Source of the DNA: Bacillus sp. M6-12
GTDB lineage: Bacteria; Bacillota; Bacilli; Bacillales; DSM-1321
Length of the DNA: 64,000 bases
Assembly: GCF_002860285.1 (NCBI RefSeq)
Contig: NZ_PGVF01000001.1
Location: 62,001 to 126,000 of the forward strand
Direction: 5' to 3'
Part shown: piece after piece, positions 40,078 through 48,931 of the stretch
Position numbering within the stretch: position 1 is the stretch's first letter
Layout of the letters: each line of letters begins with the position of its first letter
Notes under the pieces: generated by a model
Told to the model about the DNA's origin: nothing
The model's input: only the letters and a program-made list of their open reading frames with translations
Database searches by the model: none
Translations under genes and position numbers: made by a program

Positions 40078-42972
40078 GTGAAAGGATTACAAGAAAAGGA
40101 CTTTCAAAATCATATCCAGAATTACTTAGTAAATCATGGATATGTAAAAGGATATACGGAAAATTATCAGAAGGAGTATTGTGTAGACGAAAAGTGCTTA
40201 TTTGACTTTTTATATAGAACTCAACCAGAATCAATGGAACATTTGGAATCTATTTATCGTGAAAACACACGCAATTACTTCATGTTAAAGTTATCAGAAG
40301 CAATTAAAGAGAAAAATCCTATTAAGATTTTAAAAGAAGGGATAGAGTTAGAAAACAAACGCTTTTTATTGGCGTATTTTAAACCATATAGCGGATTAAA
40401 TAACGAAATCGTAGCTTTATATGAAAAGAATATTGTTTCGATTACAGATGAATTGGAGTATCACAAAGAACGAAAATTCCGTTTAGACTTCTGTATTTTT
40501 ATTAATGGAATACCTGTCGCTATTTTTGAATTAAAAAATGAAGCAACTGGTCAATCATATGCTCATGCTCAAAATCAATTAAAGTACGATAGAGACCCGA
40601 AAGAAGAATTGTTTAAAAGAACACCAGTATTCTTTGCTATGGACACCAGAGAAGCCTATATGACAACTAAATTAGAAGGAGAGAATACCTTTTTCCTGCC
40701 TTTTAATAAAGGGAATGAAGAAGGGAAAGGAAACCCGATTGTAGATGGGAAGTTTGCTACTCATTATGTGTGGGAAACCATTATCCAAAAGGACAACCTA
40801 TTAGAATTAGTAAAAGATTTTATGTATGTGGATGAAGAAAGACAATCCTTTATTTTTCCACGTTACCATCAAATTGATGCAGTTCGTGAAATCAGAGCTA
40901 ATCTATTGTCCAACCAGCCTAATGATAATTTCTTAATTAAACACAGTGCAGGAAGCGGAAAAACCAATACGATTACTTGGACAGCGTATATGTTATCTAA
41001 ATTGTTCATTAACGACCAAAAGCTATTTGATAGCGTTTTAGTCTTAACAGATAGAGTGGTACTGGATAAACAACTGCAGGATAACATTGCGTTGATTGAC
41101 CATAAAAGCGGTGTAGTGAAGACCATTGAGGGTAAATCCAAAGAATTAGCAGATGCCTTAAATAACAATACCCATATTATCGTAACAACAATTCAAAAGT
41201 TTGGACATATCTACGATTCTTTAAAAACATTAAATGGTAAGCGATTTGCCATTATTATTGATGAAGCTCACCAATCACAAACTGGACAGTACCAGGCAAA
41301 CGTCAAAAGAGCGTTAAATAAAGAAGATGTAGATACAGAAGATAAAGTATTAGCTGAAATCAAGAAATTAGGAAAAGCAGACAATATAAAATTCTTTGCT
41401 TTTACTGCTACACCTAAAAAAGAAACATTAGAAATGTTTGGTGTACATGATGAATCTGATAATACTTACAAGCCATTTCATTTATATAGCATGAAACAAG
41501 CTATTGAAGAAGGATTTATATTAGATGTTCTTCAGAACTATACTTATTATCAAATGTATTACAAGTTGGTTAGTAAATCGAATGAAACTTTGTTGGTAGA
41601 CCGTAGAACAGCGAAAAGAGATATACGAAACTATTTAAATATCCAATCTATTGCAGAGAAAGTTCCAATTATCGTAAACCACTTCAATGATAAAGCACAA
41701 TATTTATTAAATGGGAAAGGGAAAGCAATGGTTGTAACAGAAAGCAGGGAACAAGCGATTCTATACTTCTTTGCAATTAACCAATATATCAAAGATTTAA
41801 AACTGCCATTCAAAACGATTGTCGCTTTTTCAGATACGGTTAAGGTTAATGGAACAGATTATAGTGAAGAATCTTTAAATGGATTCAAGAGTGGAGAAAT
41901 TCCTGATAAATTCACTTCCGATGAATATCAGATTTTAATTGTCGCAAATAAGTTTCAAACTGGATTCGATGAAAAGAAATTGGTTGCCATGTATGTAGAC
42001 AAGAAGTTAAAAGGAATCAATGCTGTTCAAACCCTATCACGATTAAACCGAGTGACAAAAGGAAAGACAGACACATTTATTTTAGACTTTAAAAATCACC
42101 CTGAAGAAATTAAACAAGCCTTTGCAGAGCATTTCTTAGGAGCAGAAATTCCAAATGAAGATTATCATGAAGAGTTTTTAGATAGAGCTTATGAACGTGT
42201 ACTATCGTTTAAGGTTATTACAAAAGAAACTTTAACCGACTTTTCAAAAGAGTTTTTTTCTAAGAAGAATTACGAAAAAATTGAACCTGTTCTTCAAACT
42301 GCAAAAGATAGATATAAAGCCTTATCAATGGAGGAGAAAAAGAATTTTACACATATTCTTCAAAAATATATCGATGTGTTTAATTATGTGAAACTCCTTC
42401 AACCTATGAAAAAAGAGGAGATTGTTAATCTTTACTTGGTCTCTATCAATGTATTAAAAATGACCGAAACCGAAGAGGATACAAATACACTCTTGCGAAC
42501 TCGTAGAATACAAGAGATTTCTGACGTGGTAGATATTCAAACTCTTGGTTTTGTAAAGAAGTTTGAGGGAGACTTGGAATTGTCTACGGATGAAGAATTA
42601 GAATCACATAAATTAGGGCTGAAATCCGTTTCATTAGCAGAAGAGAATATTGCCTCTTTAGATGATTTACTGAATGAGTTGAATCAAGATTCGGCTACCA
42701 GTGAATTAGCCATTAAATATGAAATTCAAATCAAGCAAATCATGGATGAACTAAATGGTGAAGATACGATTTTAGAAGTTGTAAAGCGTAAAGAAAACAA
42801 ATATGAGGATATAAAAGGAGCTTTAGAAGGGTTAATTAGTGGAAACATTATGCCACGATTAAAGGATTCATTCTATAAAGAGTTTATCAAGCACTTGATG
42901 AAACAAAAAGAATCAAAGGTTCGTTTTGTAGAAAAGATAGCTCAAAATTTATATCTAAAATATCACGAATAA
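40078..42972 (+). CDS. hsdR: Type I restriction endonuclease subunit
   Basis: 964 aa. N-terminal PD-(D/E)XK nuclease (LDF with D137; AIFELK with E151 and K153). Superfamily 2 translocase: Walker A HSAGSGKTNTI (289-299), DEAH box IIIDEAHQSQTG (393-404), motif III FTATP (442-446). Then motif VI-type LSRLNRV and the C-terminal helical domain. GTG start behind AGGGAGGGG; an overlapping ATG at 40074 is out of frame. -10 TATAAT at 40037-40042, with a weak -35. With hsdM and hsdS it makes a complete type I system, split by ssb. Confidence 0.96.
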   Translation: MKGLQEKDFQNHIQNYLVNHGYVKGYTENYQKEYCVDEKCLFDFLYRTQPESMEHLESIYRENTRNYFMLKLSEAIKEKNPIKILKEGIELENKRFLLAYFKPYSGLNNEIVALYEKNIVSITDELEYHKERKFRLDFCIFINGIPVAIFELKNEATGQSYAHAQNQLKYDRDPKEELFKRTPVFFAMDTREAYMTTKLEGENTFFLPFNKGNEEGKGNPIVDGKFATHYVWETIIQKDNLLELVKDFMYVDEERQSFIFPRYHQIDAVREIRANLLSNQPNDNFLIKHSAGSGKTNTITWTAYMLSKLFINDQKLFDSVLVLTDRVVLDKQLQDNIALIDHKSGVVKTIEGKSKELADALNNNTHIIVTTIQKFGHIYDSLKTLNGKRFAIIIDEAHQSQTGQYQANVKRALNKEDVDTEDKVLAEIKKLGKADNIKFFAFTATPKKETLEMFGVHDESDNTYKPFHLYSMKQAIEEGFILDVLQNYTYYQMYYKLVSKSNETLLVDRRTAKRDIRNYLNIQSIAEKVPIIVNHFNDKAQYLLNGKGKAMVVTESREQAILYFFAINQYIKDLKLPFKTIVAFSDTVKVNGTDYSEESLNGFKSGEIPDKFTSDEYQILIVANKFQTGFDEKKLVAMYVDKKLKGINAVQTLSRLNRVTKGKTDTFILDFKNHPEEIKQAFAEHFLGAEIPNEDYHEEFLDRAYERVLSFKVITKETLTDFSKEFFSKKNYEKIEPVLQTAKDRYKALSMEEKKNFTHILQKYIDVFNYVKLLQPMKKEEIVNLYLVSINVLKMTETEEDTNTLLRTRRIQEISDVVDIQTLGFVKKFEGDLELSTDEELESHKLGLKSVSLAEENIASLDDLLNELNQDSATSELAIKYEIQIKQIMDELNGEDTILEVVKRKENKYEDIKGALEGLISGNIMPRLKDSFYKEFIKHLMKQKESKVRFVEKIAQNLYLKYHE

Positions 42973-42987
42973 GAAGGAGGTATTAAT

Positions 42988-43875
42988 TTGAAAAAGAAAA
43001 AAGTAATAGGTTTAAGTTTAACAGGGGTTATAACATTAGCTCTTGTGGGTTGTGGAGCAGAAGTAACAGAAAAAAGTATAGATATTAAGAATGAAGGGGA
43101 AGTAGCGAACAATACAGAGAACTCACTTGGAACAAGTATAGATGTGACAAATATTGAAAAACAAAATGACACTATACTAATTAAAGGAAAAACTACTCTT
43201 CCAGAAGGTTCAAGTCTTTCCGTTTCTTATGAACTTTCGGGTCAAAAACCAGAAGATACTTATTTAGGAGTAAATGGAGATACGATTGTAAAAGAAGGAC
43301 AATTTAAAATTTCATTAACACCCCCTAAAGTTCCAGAATTTGAAAATGGAAAGCATCAAGTTAGTGTTATGTTTACACCAAGAGGGCAATCAGATGATGT
43401 TTTAAAAATTGTTGGAAAAGACGGTGAGAATTTAACTGGTAATTTCATTTCAAATAAATATGGTTTTAATACAGTTAATGTTGTAAATCCAGTAGATTTA
43501 GATATTAAAAAAACAGAATATCCAATGATAGATATAAGTTCTTACAAGGAAGGAACAATTGAAAGAGCTGTAGCAGAATATTTTATTTCTTGGAAAAATA
43601 AAGATTGGAATAAGATGAAAGAAAACAGTCAAGTATCATGGGTACAGAACCAAAGTAACCCTATTAAAGAGTTGAAAAACTTTTATGAATTTAAAGATGT
43701 TATTGGAATTGATATAAAATCTGTTCAAAAAATTAATGAGGCAACCGCTGAAGTTATAGTTTATACTGATTTTTCTATTGGAAACGATGTTTTTAGCAAA
43801 ATATTAAAGGCAAAAGTAATAAATGAAAATGGTCATTGGGGTGTAAACCCTTATTCTACAGTGAATGAAAAGTGA
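42988..43875 (+). CDS. Lipoprotein with NTF2-like C-terminus
   Basis: 295 aa. Signal peptide with lipobox ALVGC (Cys 22). The middle domain is beta-rich (immunoglobulin-like: ILIKGKTTLPEGSSLSVSYE). The last 110 residues (AVAEYFISWKNKDWNKMKEN ... INENGHWGVNP) look like an NTF2-like fold. Begins 15 bases after hsdR with a GAAGGAGG site, so it is probably co-transcribed with a restriction subunit, an unusual pairing. Confidence 0.82.
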   Translation: MKKKKVIGLSLTGVITLALVGCGAEVTEKSIDIKNEGEVANNTENSLGTSIDVTNIEKQNDTILIKGKTTLPEGSSLSVSYELSGQKPEDTYLGVNGDTIVKEGQFKISLTPPKVPEFENGKHQVSVMFTPRGQSDDVLKIVGKDGENLTGNFISNKYGFNTVNVVNPVDLDIKKTEYPMIDISSYKEGTIERAVAEYFISWKNKDWNKMKENSQVSWVQNQSNPIKELKNFYEFKDVIGIDIKSVQKINEATAEVIVYTDFSIGNDVFSKILKAKVINENGHWGVNPYSTVNEK

Positions 43876-43908
43876 TTTTTAAGGGAGAGGTAAATACCTC
43901 TCTTTTTT
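43876..43908 (+). terminator. Terminator
   Basis: Stem AGAGGT / ACCTCT with T7; closes the hsdR-lipoprotein unit. Confidence 0.8.
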
Positions 43909-44007
43909 TGTTACCTCAAACCGTATAGAACCACTAACCAATAGATTCAAGCTCTCAAATCATAGACAATAGAGTGTAGACATAGATACAAATGAGGAGG
44001 TTTACCT

Positions 44008-44508
44008 ATGAACGAAAAGAAAAAGTTTTATCAAAAAACATGGTTTATTATGATGGTGATGTTTAGTCCATTATTTCCAATAGGGATATTTTTAATGTGG
44101 AGAGAAAAAGGGGTTCATGTTGGATTTAAGATATTCTTTACCTTTATGTATTTGTATGCCATTTATTATACATTCCAAACACAAGATATTAACCTTAATC
44201 AAATCTTAGACCCAAAACAAGAACAAGTAGAGCAAAAAGAAGAGAAAAAAGTAGAAGAAAAACAAGTAAATGAATCTAATCTATCTAAAGACAATACTAC
44301 GATTGTTGGGTTTGTCGATAAATACGAAGACACCTTTGGAGAATTTAAGAAAATGACTGCAGTAGAAGGGTACAACCAAGAAATCTACGATGCAGTATAT
44401 GAAGTGAAAACTATTGTTGGGACATTTATGTTCTATTTAGATAAAGGAAAAATAACACTGGTTACAGATACGCAAAACCAGGAAATCAAAGGCATATCGT
44501 ATGAATAA
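44008..44508 (+). CDS. Membrane protein with soluble C-terminal domain, 166 aa
   Basis: Two hydrophobic helices (about 9-30 and 37-54), a charged QEEKKVEEK linker and a beta-rich domain (TIVGFVDKYEDTFGEFKKMT). Not recognised. ATG behind GAGGAGG. Confidence 0.7.
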   Translation: MNEKKKFYQKTWFIMMVMFSPLFPIGIFLMWREKGVHVGFKIFFTFMYLYAIYYTFQTQDINLNQILDPKQEQVEQKEEKKVEEKQVNESNLSKDNTTIVGFVDKYEDTFGEFKKMTAVEGYNQEIYDAVYEVKTIVGTFMFYLDKGKITLVTDTQNQEIKGISYE

Positions 44509-44585
44509 GGGTGGGAAACCACTCTTTATTTCATATTTGTAGTGAATACAATATAAAACAAAAACACTGAAAGGAGTGAATAGAG

Positions 44586-45254
44586 TTGGAAAACAAACAA
44601 GATAAAGAGTTTTGGAAACAAATGAAAGAAGTAGAGAAGAAAAAGGCAAAAATCATGTTTGGCAATCAACCTTCTTCTCCTGAACCAGAAAAGCCAAAGA
44701 AAAAGAATCGCTATCGTCAAATTACAGGGGGTATCCTGGTTGGATTAATGGCAGTCTATGGTGTATTGGCTTTTATTCCTGATAAAGAAGTTCCTGCGAT
44801 TAGTCAAATAGAGGAGCTACCAGCAAATGAAGTTAATGAGAAAGAACTGCACTTATATTTACAGAAAATTGAAGGACTAAGTGACCACATCAGCCATTAT
44901 TCAAACGAAATCTTGGCAACAAGTAATGTAAAGAAGGTAAAGGAATTAAAAGAGAGGATAAAATACTTTAAGGAAGAAGTAAAAACAGAAAGTACCGCTT
45001 TACAACCTTTAAAAGACTATTATCTTGACCAAATTGCTTTAATGGAGGAAATGGCAGATTTACAGATTGAAAACAAAGGCGACTTAAATCTAATTGAATC
45101 CCACCAGCTTCGAGAGTTAAAGAAAGAGTACAATGCTAATTTTGTGAAGGAACAAGAAATCTTCATTGCTTTATTAGAGAAATCAGGCATGTACTATAAA
45201 GTTCAAGAAGATGGTTCGCTTTACTATCGTTTATCCGATAATGAAACAAATTAA
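44586..45254 (+). CDS. Single-TM protein with helical extracytoplasmic part, 222 aa
   Basis: Basic N-terminus (KKKNRYRQ), one hydrophobic helix (ITGGILVGLMAVYGVLAFIP, about 46-65) then a long helical region. TTG start. No family recognised. Probably in one unit with the gene at 44008. Confidence 0.7.
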   Translation: MENKQDKEFWKQMKEVEKKKAKIMFGNQPSSPEPEKPKKKNRYRQITGGILVGLMAVYGVLAFIPDKEVPAISQIEELPANEVNEKELHLYLQKIEGLSDHISHYSNEILATSNVKKVKELKERIKYFKEEVKTESTALQPLKDYYLDQIALMEEMADLQIENKGDLNLIESHQLRELKKEYNANFVKEQEIFIALLEKSGMYYKVQEDGSLYYRLSDNETN

Positions 45255-45323
45255 TGCTGTATAAGATAAAAAAGTTTCAAAAAATAAGGTGTTTACAAAA
45301 ACTATCTATTGGAGGGTATGTAT

Positions 45324-45503
45324 ATGTTGAAATGTGAAGTTTGTGAAATGGAAAGTGAGTATTTAGATGAAGTCTGTTATTACAATATTTTAGGAGATTC
45401 GATTTCAGATGAATTGGACATTGAACGGAATGCTCAAAATCCTGACGCATTAGCTCATACGTTGTGTGGAGATTGTGCGGAAACTTTCAAATTTGATAGA
45501 TAA
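45324..45503 (+). CDS. Zinc-ribbon-like small protein, 59 aa
   Basis: CEVCEMESEYLDEVC at the start and LCGDCAETF near the end form two C-x2-C knuckles. ATG 45324 is 7 bases after GGAGGG; earlier in-frame starts overlap this site. Confidence 0.7.
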   Translation: MLKCEVCEMESEYLDEVCYYNILGDSISDELDIERNAQNPDALAHTLCGDCAETFKFDR

Positions 45504-45505
45504 AC

Positions 45506-45546
45506 AATAAAGAAGACCCTGGATATTAAATCCAAGGTCTTTTTGC
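45506..45546. terminator. Bidirectional terminator
   Basis: Stem AAGACCCTGGAT / ATCCAAGGTCTT with T5, between convergent genes. Confidence 0.85.
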
Positions 45547-45551
45547 TGTTA

Positions 45552-45725
45552 TCAATATATATTCATCGTTGTTTTTAATTCTTGTTTATCTTTATCGAAA
45601 TCTATGTCCACAAAATTCCCATCTGTAAATTTTATTACAACTGAACCGTCTAATATAGACATACCTTCAACGGTTTTACCGACTACTTCTTTTTCAATTA
45701 ATTGTTCATTGTCTGTCTTTAGCAC
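45552..45725 (-). CDS. Small hypothetical protein, 57 aa
   Basis: GTG at 45725 after AGGAGGGG. IEKEVVGKTVEGMSILDGSV then VIKFTDGNFVDIDFD, a beta-hairpin-rich small protein of a type seen in phages and plasmids. Last gene of the minus-strand operon 48071-45552. Confidence 0.7.
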   Translation of the reverse strand: MLKTDNEQLIEKEVVGKTVEGMSILDGSVVIKFTDGNFVDIDFDKDKQELKTTMNIY

Positions 45726-45740
45726 ACTACCCCTCCTAAT

Positions 45741-46073
45741 TTACCACCAGCGATAACGAAACCCCTGAAATCCTTTTACATGTATCCCTAAATGATGTTC
45801 ATCCTGTAAATCATCAAGAACTAATTGACAACTTCCTGTCCAAGTACGGTCTGTCGTTAAGCACGTCATTGATGAATCTTTCTCTATCTCCATTATTTCC
45901 ATAGAGGATTCAATTTCTCCATTTTTAACGAAATAGACTCTATCCCCAACAGATATATTCTTAGGAGAGCGATTCAGTGTCCAGAATTGAACCAAGTCTT
46001 CTTCTTTCATATGTTTCGATTCTTTATCATCATTTAGATATTCTGATTTTGGAATCGTAACAACAATATCCAT
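45741..46073 (-). CDS. PUA/EVE-like hypothetical protein, 110 aa
   Basis: LVQFWTLNRSPKNISVGDRV then YFVKNGEIESSMEIMEIEKD, ending GFQGFRYRWW. The W...P..i..GDrvyfv pattern resembles EVE/PUA-like barrels that read modified bases, but the match is by eye only. Abuts the upstream gene. Confidence 0.6.
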   Translation of the reverse strand: MDIVVTIPKSEYLNDDKESKHMKEEDLVQFWTLNRSPKNISVGDRVYFVKNGEIESSMEIMEIEKDSSMTCLTTDRTWTGSCQLVLDDLQDEHHLGIHVKGFQGFRYRWW

Positions 46074-46637
46074 TTACATTTCACCAGTAGGGGCTTCTTC
46101 TTTTATTTTGACACCCTGATTAGAAATAATAGGGTCTACCCATTCCAATTCATTATCCTTGTTCTTTTCAGGAATAAACCAGTATTCTTGGTTTACTTTC
46201 TCAAGAACAAAAACTTCTCCTTGAAACGCCCACTTATCATTGAGGTAAAGGGCTTCTCCATTTTTATCTACTAAACTTGTAGGTAGGGAAGTATCTTCTT
46301 CTTGTTGTTCTTCCTTTCTACGTTCTTCCCAATATTCTTTCTCAATGATTTTCTCATATTCTCGGAAAGAGGTTTCGATTGGCTGGAACTTTTCTTCTAA
46401 GATTTCACTTGTGACAATGAAAGAACAAATACCTTTTCCTAAATTCATTCCATTGAAAGAAGTATAAGCAATCACTGTCTTAAAATCACCAGTGCTTACA
46501 TCCTTTGCAAAGTCTGTTGCAAAAAAGATTGTTCCTTCAAATCCGAAGTTGGGGTCATCTTGTTTTAATTCAAATAAGGTATCCCACATTCTTAACTCTT
46601 TTGTCCAACCAGTTTCTTGAATCTCTGTTTTGCTCAT
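46074..46637 (-). CDS. Hypothetical protein, 187 aa
   Basis: ATG 46637 overlaps the stop of the upstream gene (ATGA) and follows GGGGAGAAC. Contains FEGTIFFATDFAKDVSTGDF, and a C-terminal DKWAFQGEVFVLEKVNQEYW segment. Not recognised. Confidence 0.65.
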   Translation of the reverse strand: MSKTEIQETGWTKELRMWDTLFELKQDDPNFGFEGTIFFATDFAKDVSTGDFKTVIAYTSFNGMNLGKGICSFIVTSEILEEKFQPIETSFREYEKIIEKEYWEERRKEEQQEEDTSLPTSLVDKNGEALYLNDKWAFQGEVFVLEKVNQEYWFIPEKNKDNELEWVDPIISNQGVKIKEEAPTGEM

Positions 46638-46957
46638 TCTTCGTTCTCCCCATTCTCTGTTTTTTCTTGTAATAGTGGATTGCCCTCTACAAAGTATTTT
46701 CCCAATGATGTAAAGATATAGGAGTTCCACCAGTTGTCATCCTCTTCAATAAAGCCCTGTCCTCTTAAATCACCGCAGTCATCATAAAAGAATGTACCAG
46801 TTTCATCTTTCGGGTTTTCCGCTCCGTATTTCCTTTCACGAAAATCAATTCGTTCATGTTTGAAAATAAACTTCATGATTTCGATTTCTGTATCTGACAG
46901 CTCATATCGTTTTGTTACGGAATAATTGTCTTTTTGAAATTCAATTTCCATAGCCAT
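46634..46957 (-). CDS. Winged-helix-like small protein, 107 aa (paralog of 22000-22245)
   Basis: YELSDTEIEIMKFIFKHERI, GQGFIEEDDNWWNSYIFTSL and GKYFVEGN repeat the order of the protein at 22000 with a 20-residue insert (RKYGAENPKDETGTFFYD). Coupled to the next gene. Confidence 0.65.
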   Translation of the reverse strand: MAMEIEFQKDNYSVTKRYELSDTEIEIMKFIFKHERIDFRERKYGAENPKDETGTFFYDDCGDLRGQGFIEEDDNWWNSYIFTSLGKYFVEGNPLLQEKTENGENEE

Positions 46958-46972
46958 GTACCTTCTTTCTAT

Positions 46973-47701
46973 TTATACAATTGTTTGTTTAAGTGCTTCG
47001 TTTTTCATGTGCATAAACCCTTGAATCATCATGATAGGTAGTCGTTGATAGTTTTCAAATCCATATAATCCACAAGATACAAATGGATGTACTTCTATTA
47101 CAACACATTTACCTTTTACCATACCAATATCTAAGGTATAGGAAAGAGGAGCGTCTTCATACGCTTTTATCATGCGTTTCACCGCTTCAATATCAGGGAA
47201 TATCGCAAAATCCCCTACATAATGCTTAATGCCAAGGAGTTGTCCCATTTGAACAAAGGCTCTCCATTCCGAATCAATGTCTAATACTTCCGAAACCATG
47301 TATTTGTCTTCGAGAAGGGAACTTGTTTCGCTGATTTCATCTGTAAATCTCTTATATTGACTATTTGACTTCACAAACCAATGACCAGGAGAGGGAATGT
47401 CCTCTTTACTTGCTATAAAGAGCTTTCTCCCTAAAAACTCTTCTTTTCTTAATAGAGGAGGTACATTAAGAGGTTCAATATACTTTCTATTGACGTTGTG
47501 GTAGGCTTCGATATAATCAAAGACAAATTCTAAGCTACCAATCGGAACGCAACCAGGATAACCTATCATGTTTTCTGACAACGTATATTCATAGACGGTT
47601 TCATTACGAATCCAGTTTTGTGATTCAATCGCCTTAATTAGATGAAAGGCAAAGTCATGAACCACTCTTCCATTCACCGTCTGTATCAAGAAATGTGTCA
47701 T
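46973..47701 (-). CDS. ATP-grasp domain protein (DUF4343-like), second copy
   Basis: 242 aa. HWFVKSNSQYKRFTDEI, DSEWRAFVQMGQLLGIKHYV, and the acidic metal site LDIGMVKGKCVVIEVHPFVS then CGLYGFENY match the ATP-grasp at 4983-5798 in order and in the C-terminal (S)CGLYG motif. Start overlaps the upstream stop. Confidence 0.85.
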   Translation of the reverse strand: MTHFLIQTVNGRVVHDFAFHLIKAIESQNWIRNETVYEYTLSENMIGYPGCVPIGSLEFVFDYIEAYHNVNRKYIEPLNVPPLLRKEEFLGRKLFIASKEDIPSPGHWFVKSNSQYKRFTDEISETSSLLEDKYMVSEVLDIDSEWRAFVQMGQLLGIKHYVGDFAIFPDIEAVKRMIKAYEDAPLSYTLDIGMVKGKCVVIEVHPFVSCGLYGFENYQRLPIMMIQGFMHMKNEALKQTIV

Positions 47702-47913
47702 TCAGATTTCACTTCCTTTCTTAAATCTTTACCACAAATAAAACAGTAGTTCGCCTTTATGGGGAGGGTATATCCAAGAGAACCTAATTGCACACGAACC
47801 TTTAGAATATCTTCCTGCTCCCCATCAAAACGAACAGAAGTGGTCATTTCTCTATTTTCGCTTAATTCGATTGTTCTTGAGATAATGTCTTTATTTTCAC
47901 AAATGGCACACAT
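47698..47913 (-). CDS. Zinc-binding small protein, 71 aa
   Basis: CAICENKD at the N-terminus and CFICGKDL at the C-terminus form a two-knuckle zinc ribbon around a beta-rich middle. AAGGAGGGATA upstream. Confidence 0.7.
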   Translation of the reverse strand: MCAICENKDIISRTIELSENREMTTSVRFDGEQEDILKVRVQLGSLGYTLPIKANYCFICGKDLRKEVKSE

Positions 47914-47927
47914 AGAAATATCCCTCC

Positions 47928-48071
47928 TTATATGTAATAGGCTTTACCGCATCTTTTACATTCTTTGAATTTTCCTTTTTCATCCTCGTCATAGTGAATG
48001 TCTGTACTTCCACAATCCATACACTTATCTTTATCAACCGAAGCAATATAATCGTTATATCTATTTTCCAT
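47928..48071 (-). CDS. Zinc-ribbon mini-protein, 47 aa
   Basis: CMDCGSTD and CKRCGKAY form a classic C-x2-C ... C-x2-C ribbon. First gene of the minus-strand operon; ATG 48071 behind AAAGGAGCGG. Transcribed from the leftward half of the divergent operator 1 promoter. Confidence 0.75.
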   Translation of the reverse strand: MENRYNDYIASVDKDKCMDCGSTDIHYDEDEKGKFKECKRCGKAYYI

Positions 48072-48100
48072 ATAGGTATCCGCTCCTTTTCTGTACATCA

Positions 48101-48164
48101 ATTATACCATTTTTTTATAGATAAGTAAATTATAATTTACATAAAAATAAATTGATGATACAAT
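48101..48164. promoter_or_regulatory. Divergent promoters sharing one perfect operator 1 (copy 5)
   Basis: GTAAATTATAATTTAC (48125-48140) is a perfect palindrome. Rightward: TTTACA (48136-48141), 17 bases, TACAAT (48159-48164). Leftward: TTTACT (48129-48124), 17 bases, TATAAT (48106-48101). Both -35 boxes lie inside the operator, so one bound protein would silence both operons. Confidence 0.9.
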
Positions 48165-48219
48165 AAATTTATACTGTTGTTCGGTAAAATAATAAAGAAA
48201 AAGAACAGGGGGAAAATAC

Positions 48220-48471
48220 GTGATAGTTAGTATTCGTAAACAAAATTGTGATGAAACAGGAAAAATGATTAAAAAGGGTGATTTATTAATCGCCAATCAT
48301 GAAGGAGCGGATTTTGATTTAACTGCAGGGCGTATTTACGTAGCAATAAAAAATCAAGGTGACGGTACATTCCATGATTGTATTCATGTGATTGACGATA
48401 GAGGCGTTGAACAGGATTACTGTTCGGCTTATTTCTGTTTTTATGAAGGTGAATTAGTTACAGAAGCATAA
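48220..48471 (+). CDS. Small hypothetical protein, 83 aa
   Basis: GTG behind AGGGGGAAAA. Beta-rich (KGDLLIANHEGADFDLTAGR; IYVAIKNQGDGTFHDC), suggestive of a small SH3-like fold. First rightward gene of the divergent pair. Confidence 0.65.
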   Translation: MIVSIRKQNCDETGKMIKKGDLLIANHEGADFDLTAGRIYVAIKNQGDGTFHDCIHVIDDRGVEQDYCSAYFCFYEGELVTEA

Positions 48472-48492
48472 AACAAGGAAAGAGATAAAACG

Positions 48493-48690
48493 ATGAAAAA
48501 AATGAGTATAGAACAAATTGCAAATAAAGTGGAAAATGAAGGGTTAGACTATGTGATTCAGCATTACATAAGCCCTGAACATATTGAAGATGAAGAATTG
48601 AAAGAATTATGGACACAGGCGAAAGACGTGTTAGGGAAAATCCAGAAAAAGTTAGACGATTGTTTAGACAACGTAGATGAAGAAGAATAG
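48493..48690 (+). CDS. Small acidic helical protein, 65 aa
   Basis: ATG behind AAGGAAAGAG. Helical (IEQIANKVENEGLDYVIQHY) with an acidic tail. Function unknown. Confidence 0.65.
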   Translation: MKKMSIEQIANKVENEGLDYVIQHYISPEHIEDEELKELWTQAKDVLGKIQKKLDDCLDNVDEEE

Positions 48691-48707
48691 AAAGGAAGAT
48701 AAAAAAC

Positions 48708-48929
48708 ATGGATGTAAGAAATTTTTTAAGAGTTGCCCCTTATATTAATGATTGTCCGAAATGCGGAAGTGACGATGTTAGTGAGGATAATGGAACAATG
48801 GAAGTGAAGGATAATCTGGTTAAACGGACATGTAAGTGCGGTTTCCATTTGGAATACGACATGAACAATGGCACAACCAGAGCCAAAGTAAAAAAGGCGG
48901 TTGAACAGGCATTACAAGGGGTTGAGTAG
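48708..48929 (+). CDS. Zinc-ribbon small protein, 73 aa
   Basis: CPKCGSDDVSEDNG and CKCGFHLEYD form a zinc ribbon resembling those of transcription factors or ribosomal-type proteins. Immediately precedes the EF-Tu-like mini-gene. Confidence 0.75.
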   Translation: MDVRNFLRVAPYINDCPKCGSDDVSEDNGTMEVKDNLVKRTCKCGFHLEYDMNNGTTRAKVKKAVEQALQGVE

Positions 48930-48931
48930 AT

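Noticed and set aside
40869..41168. Long antisense reading frames opposite hsdR and many other genes
   Set aside because: They lack ribosome sites and lie opposite genes with clear domains; AT-rich codon use creates such shadows.
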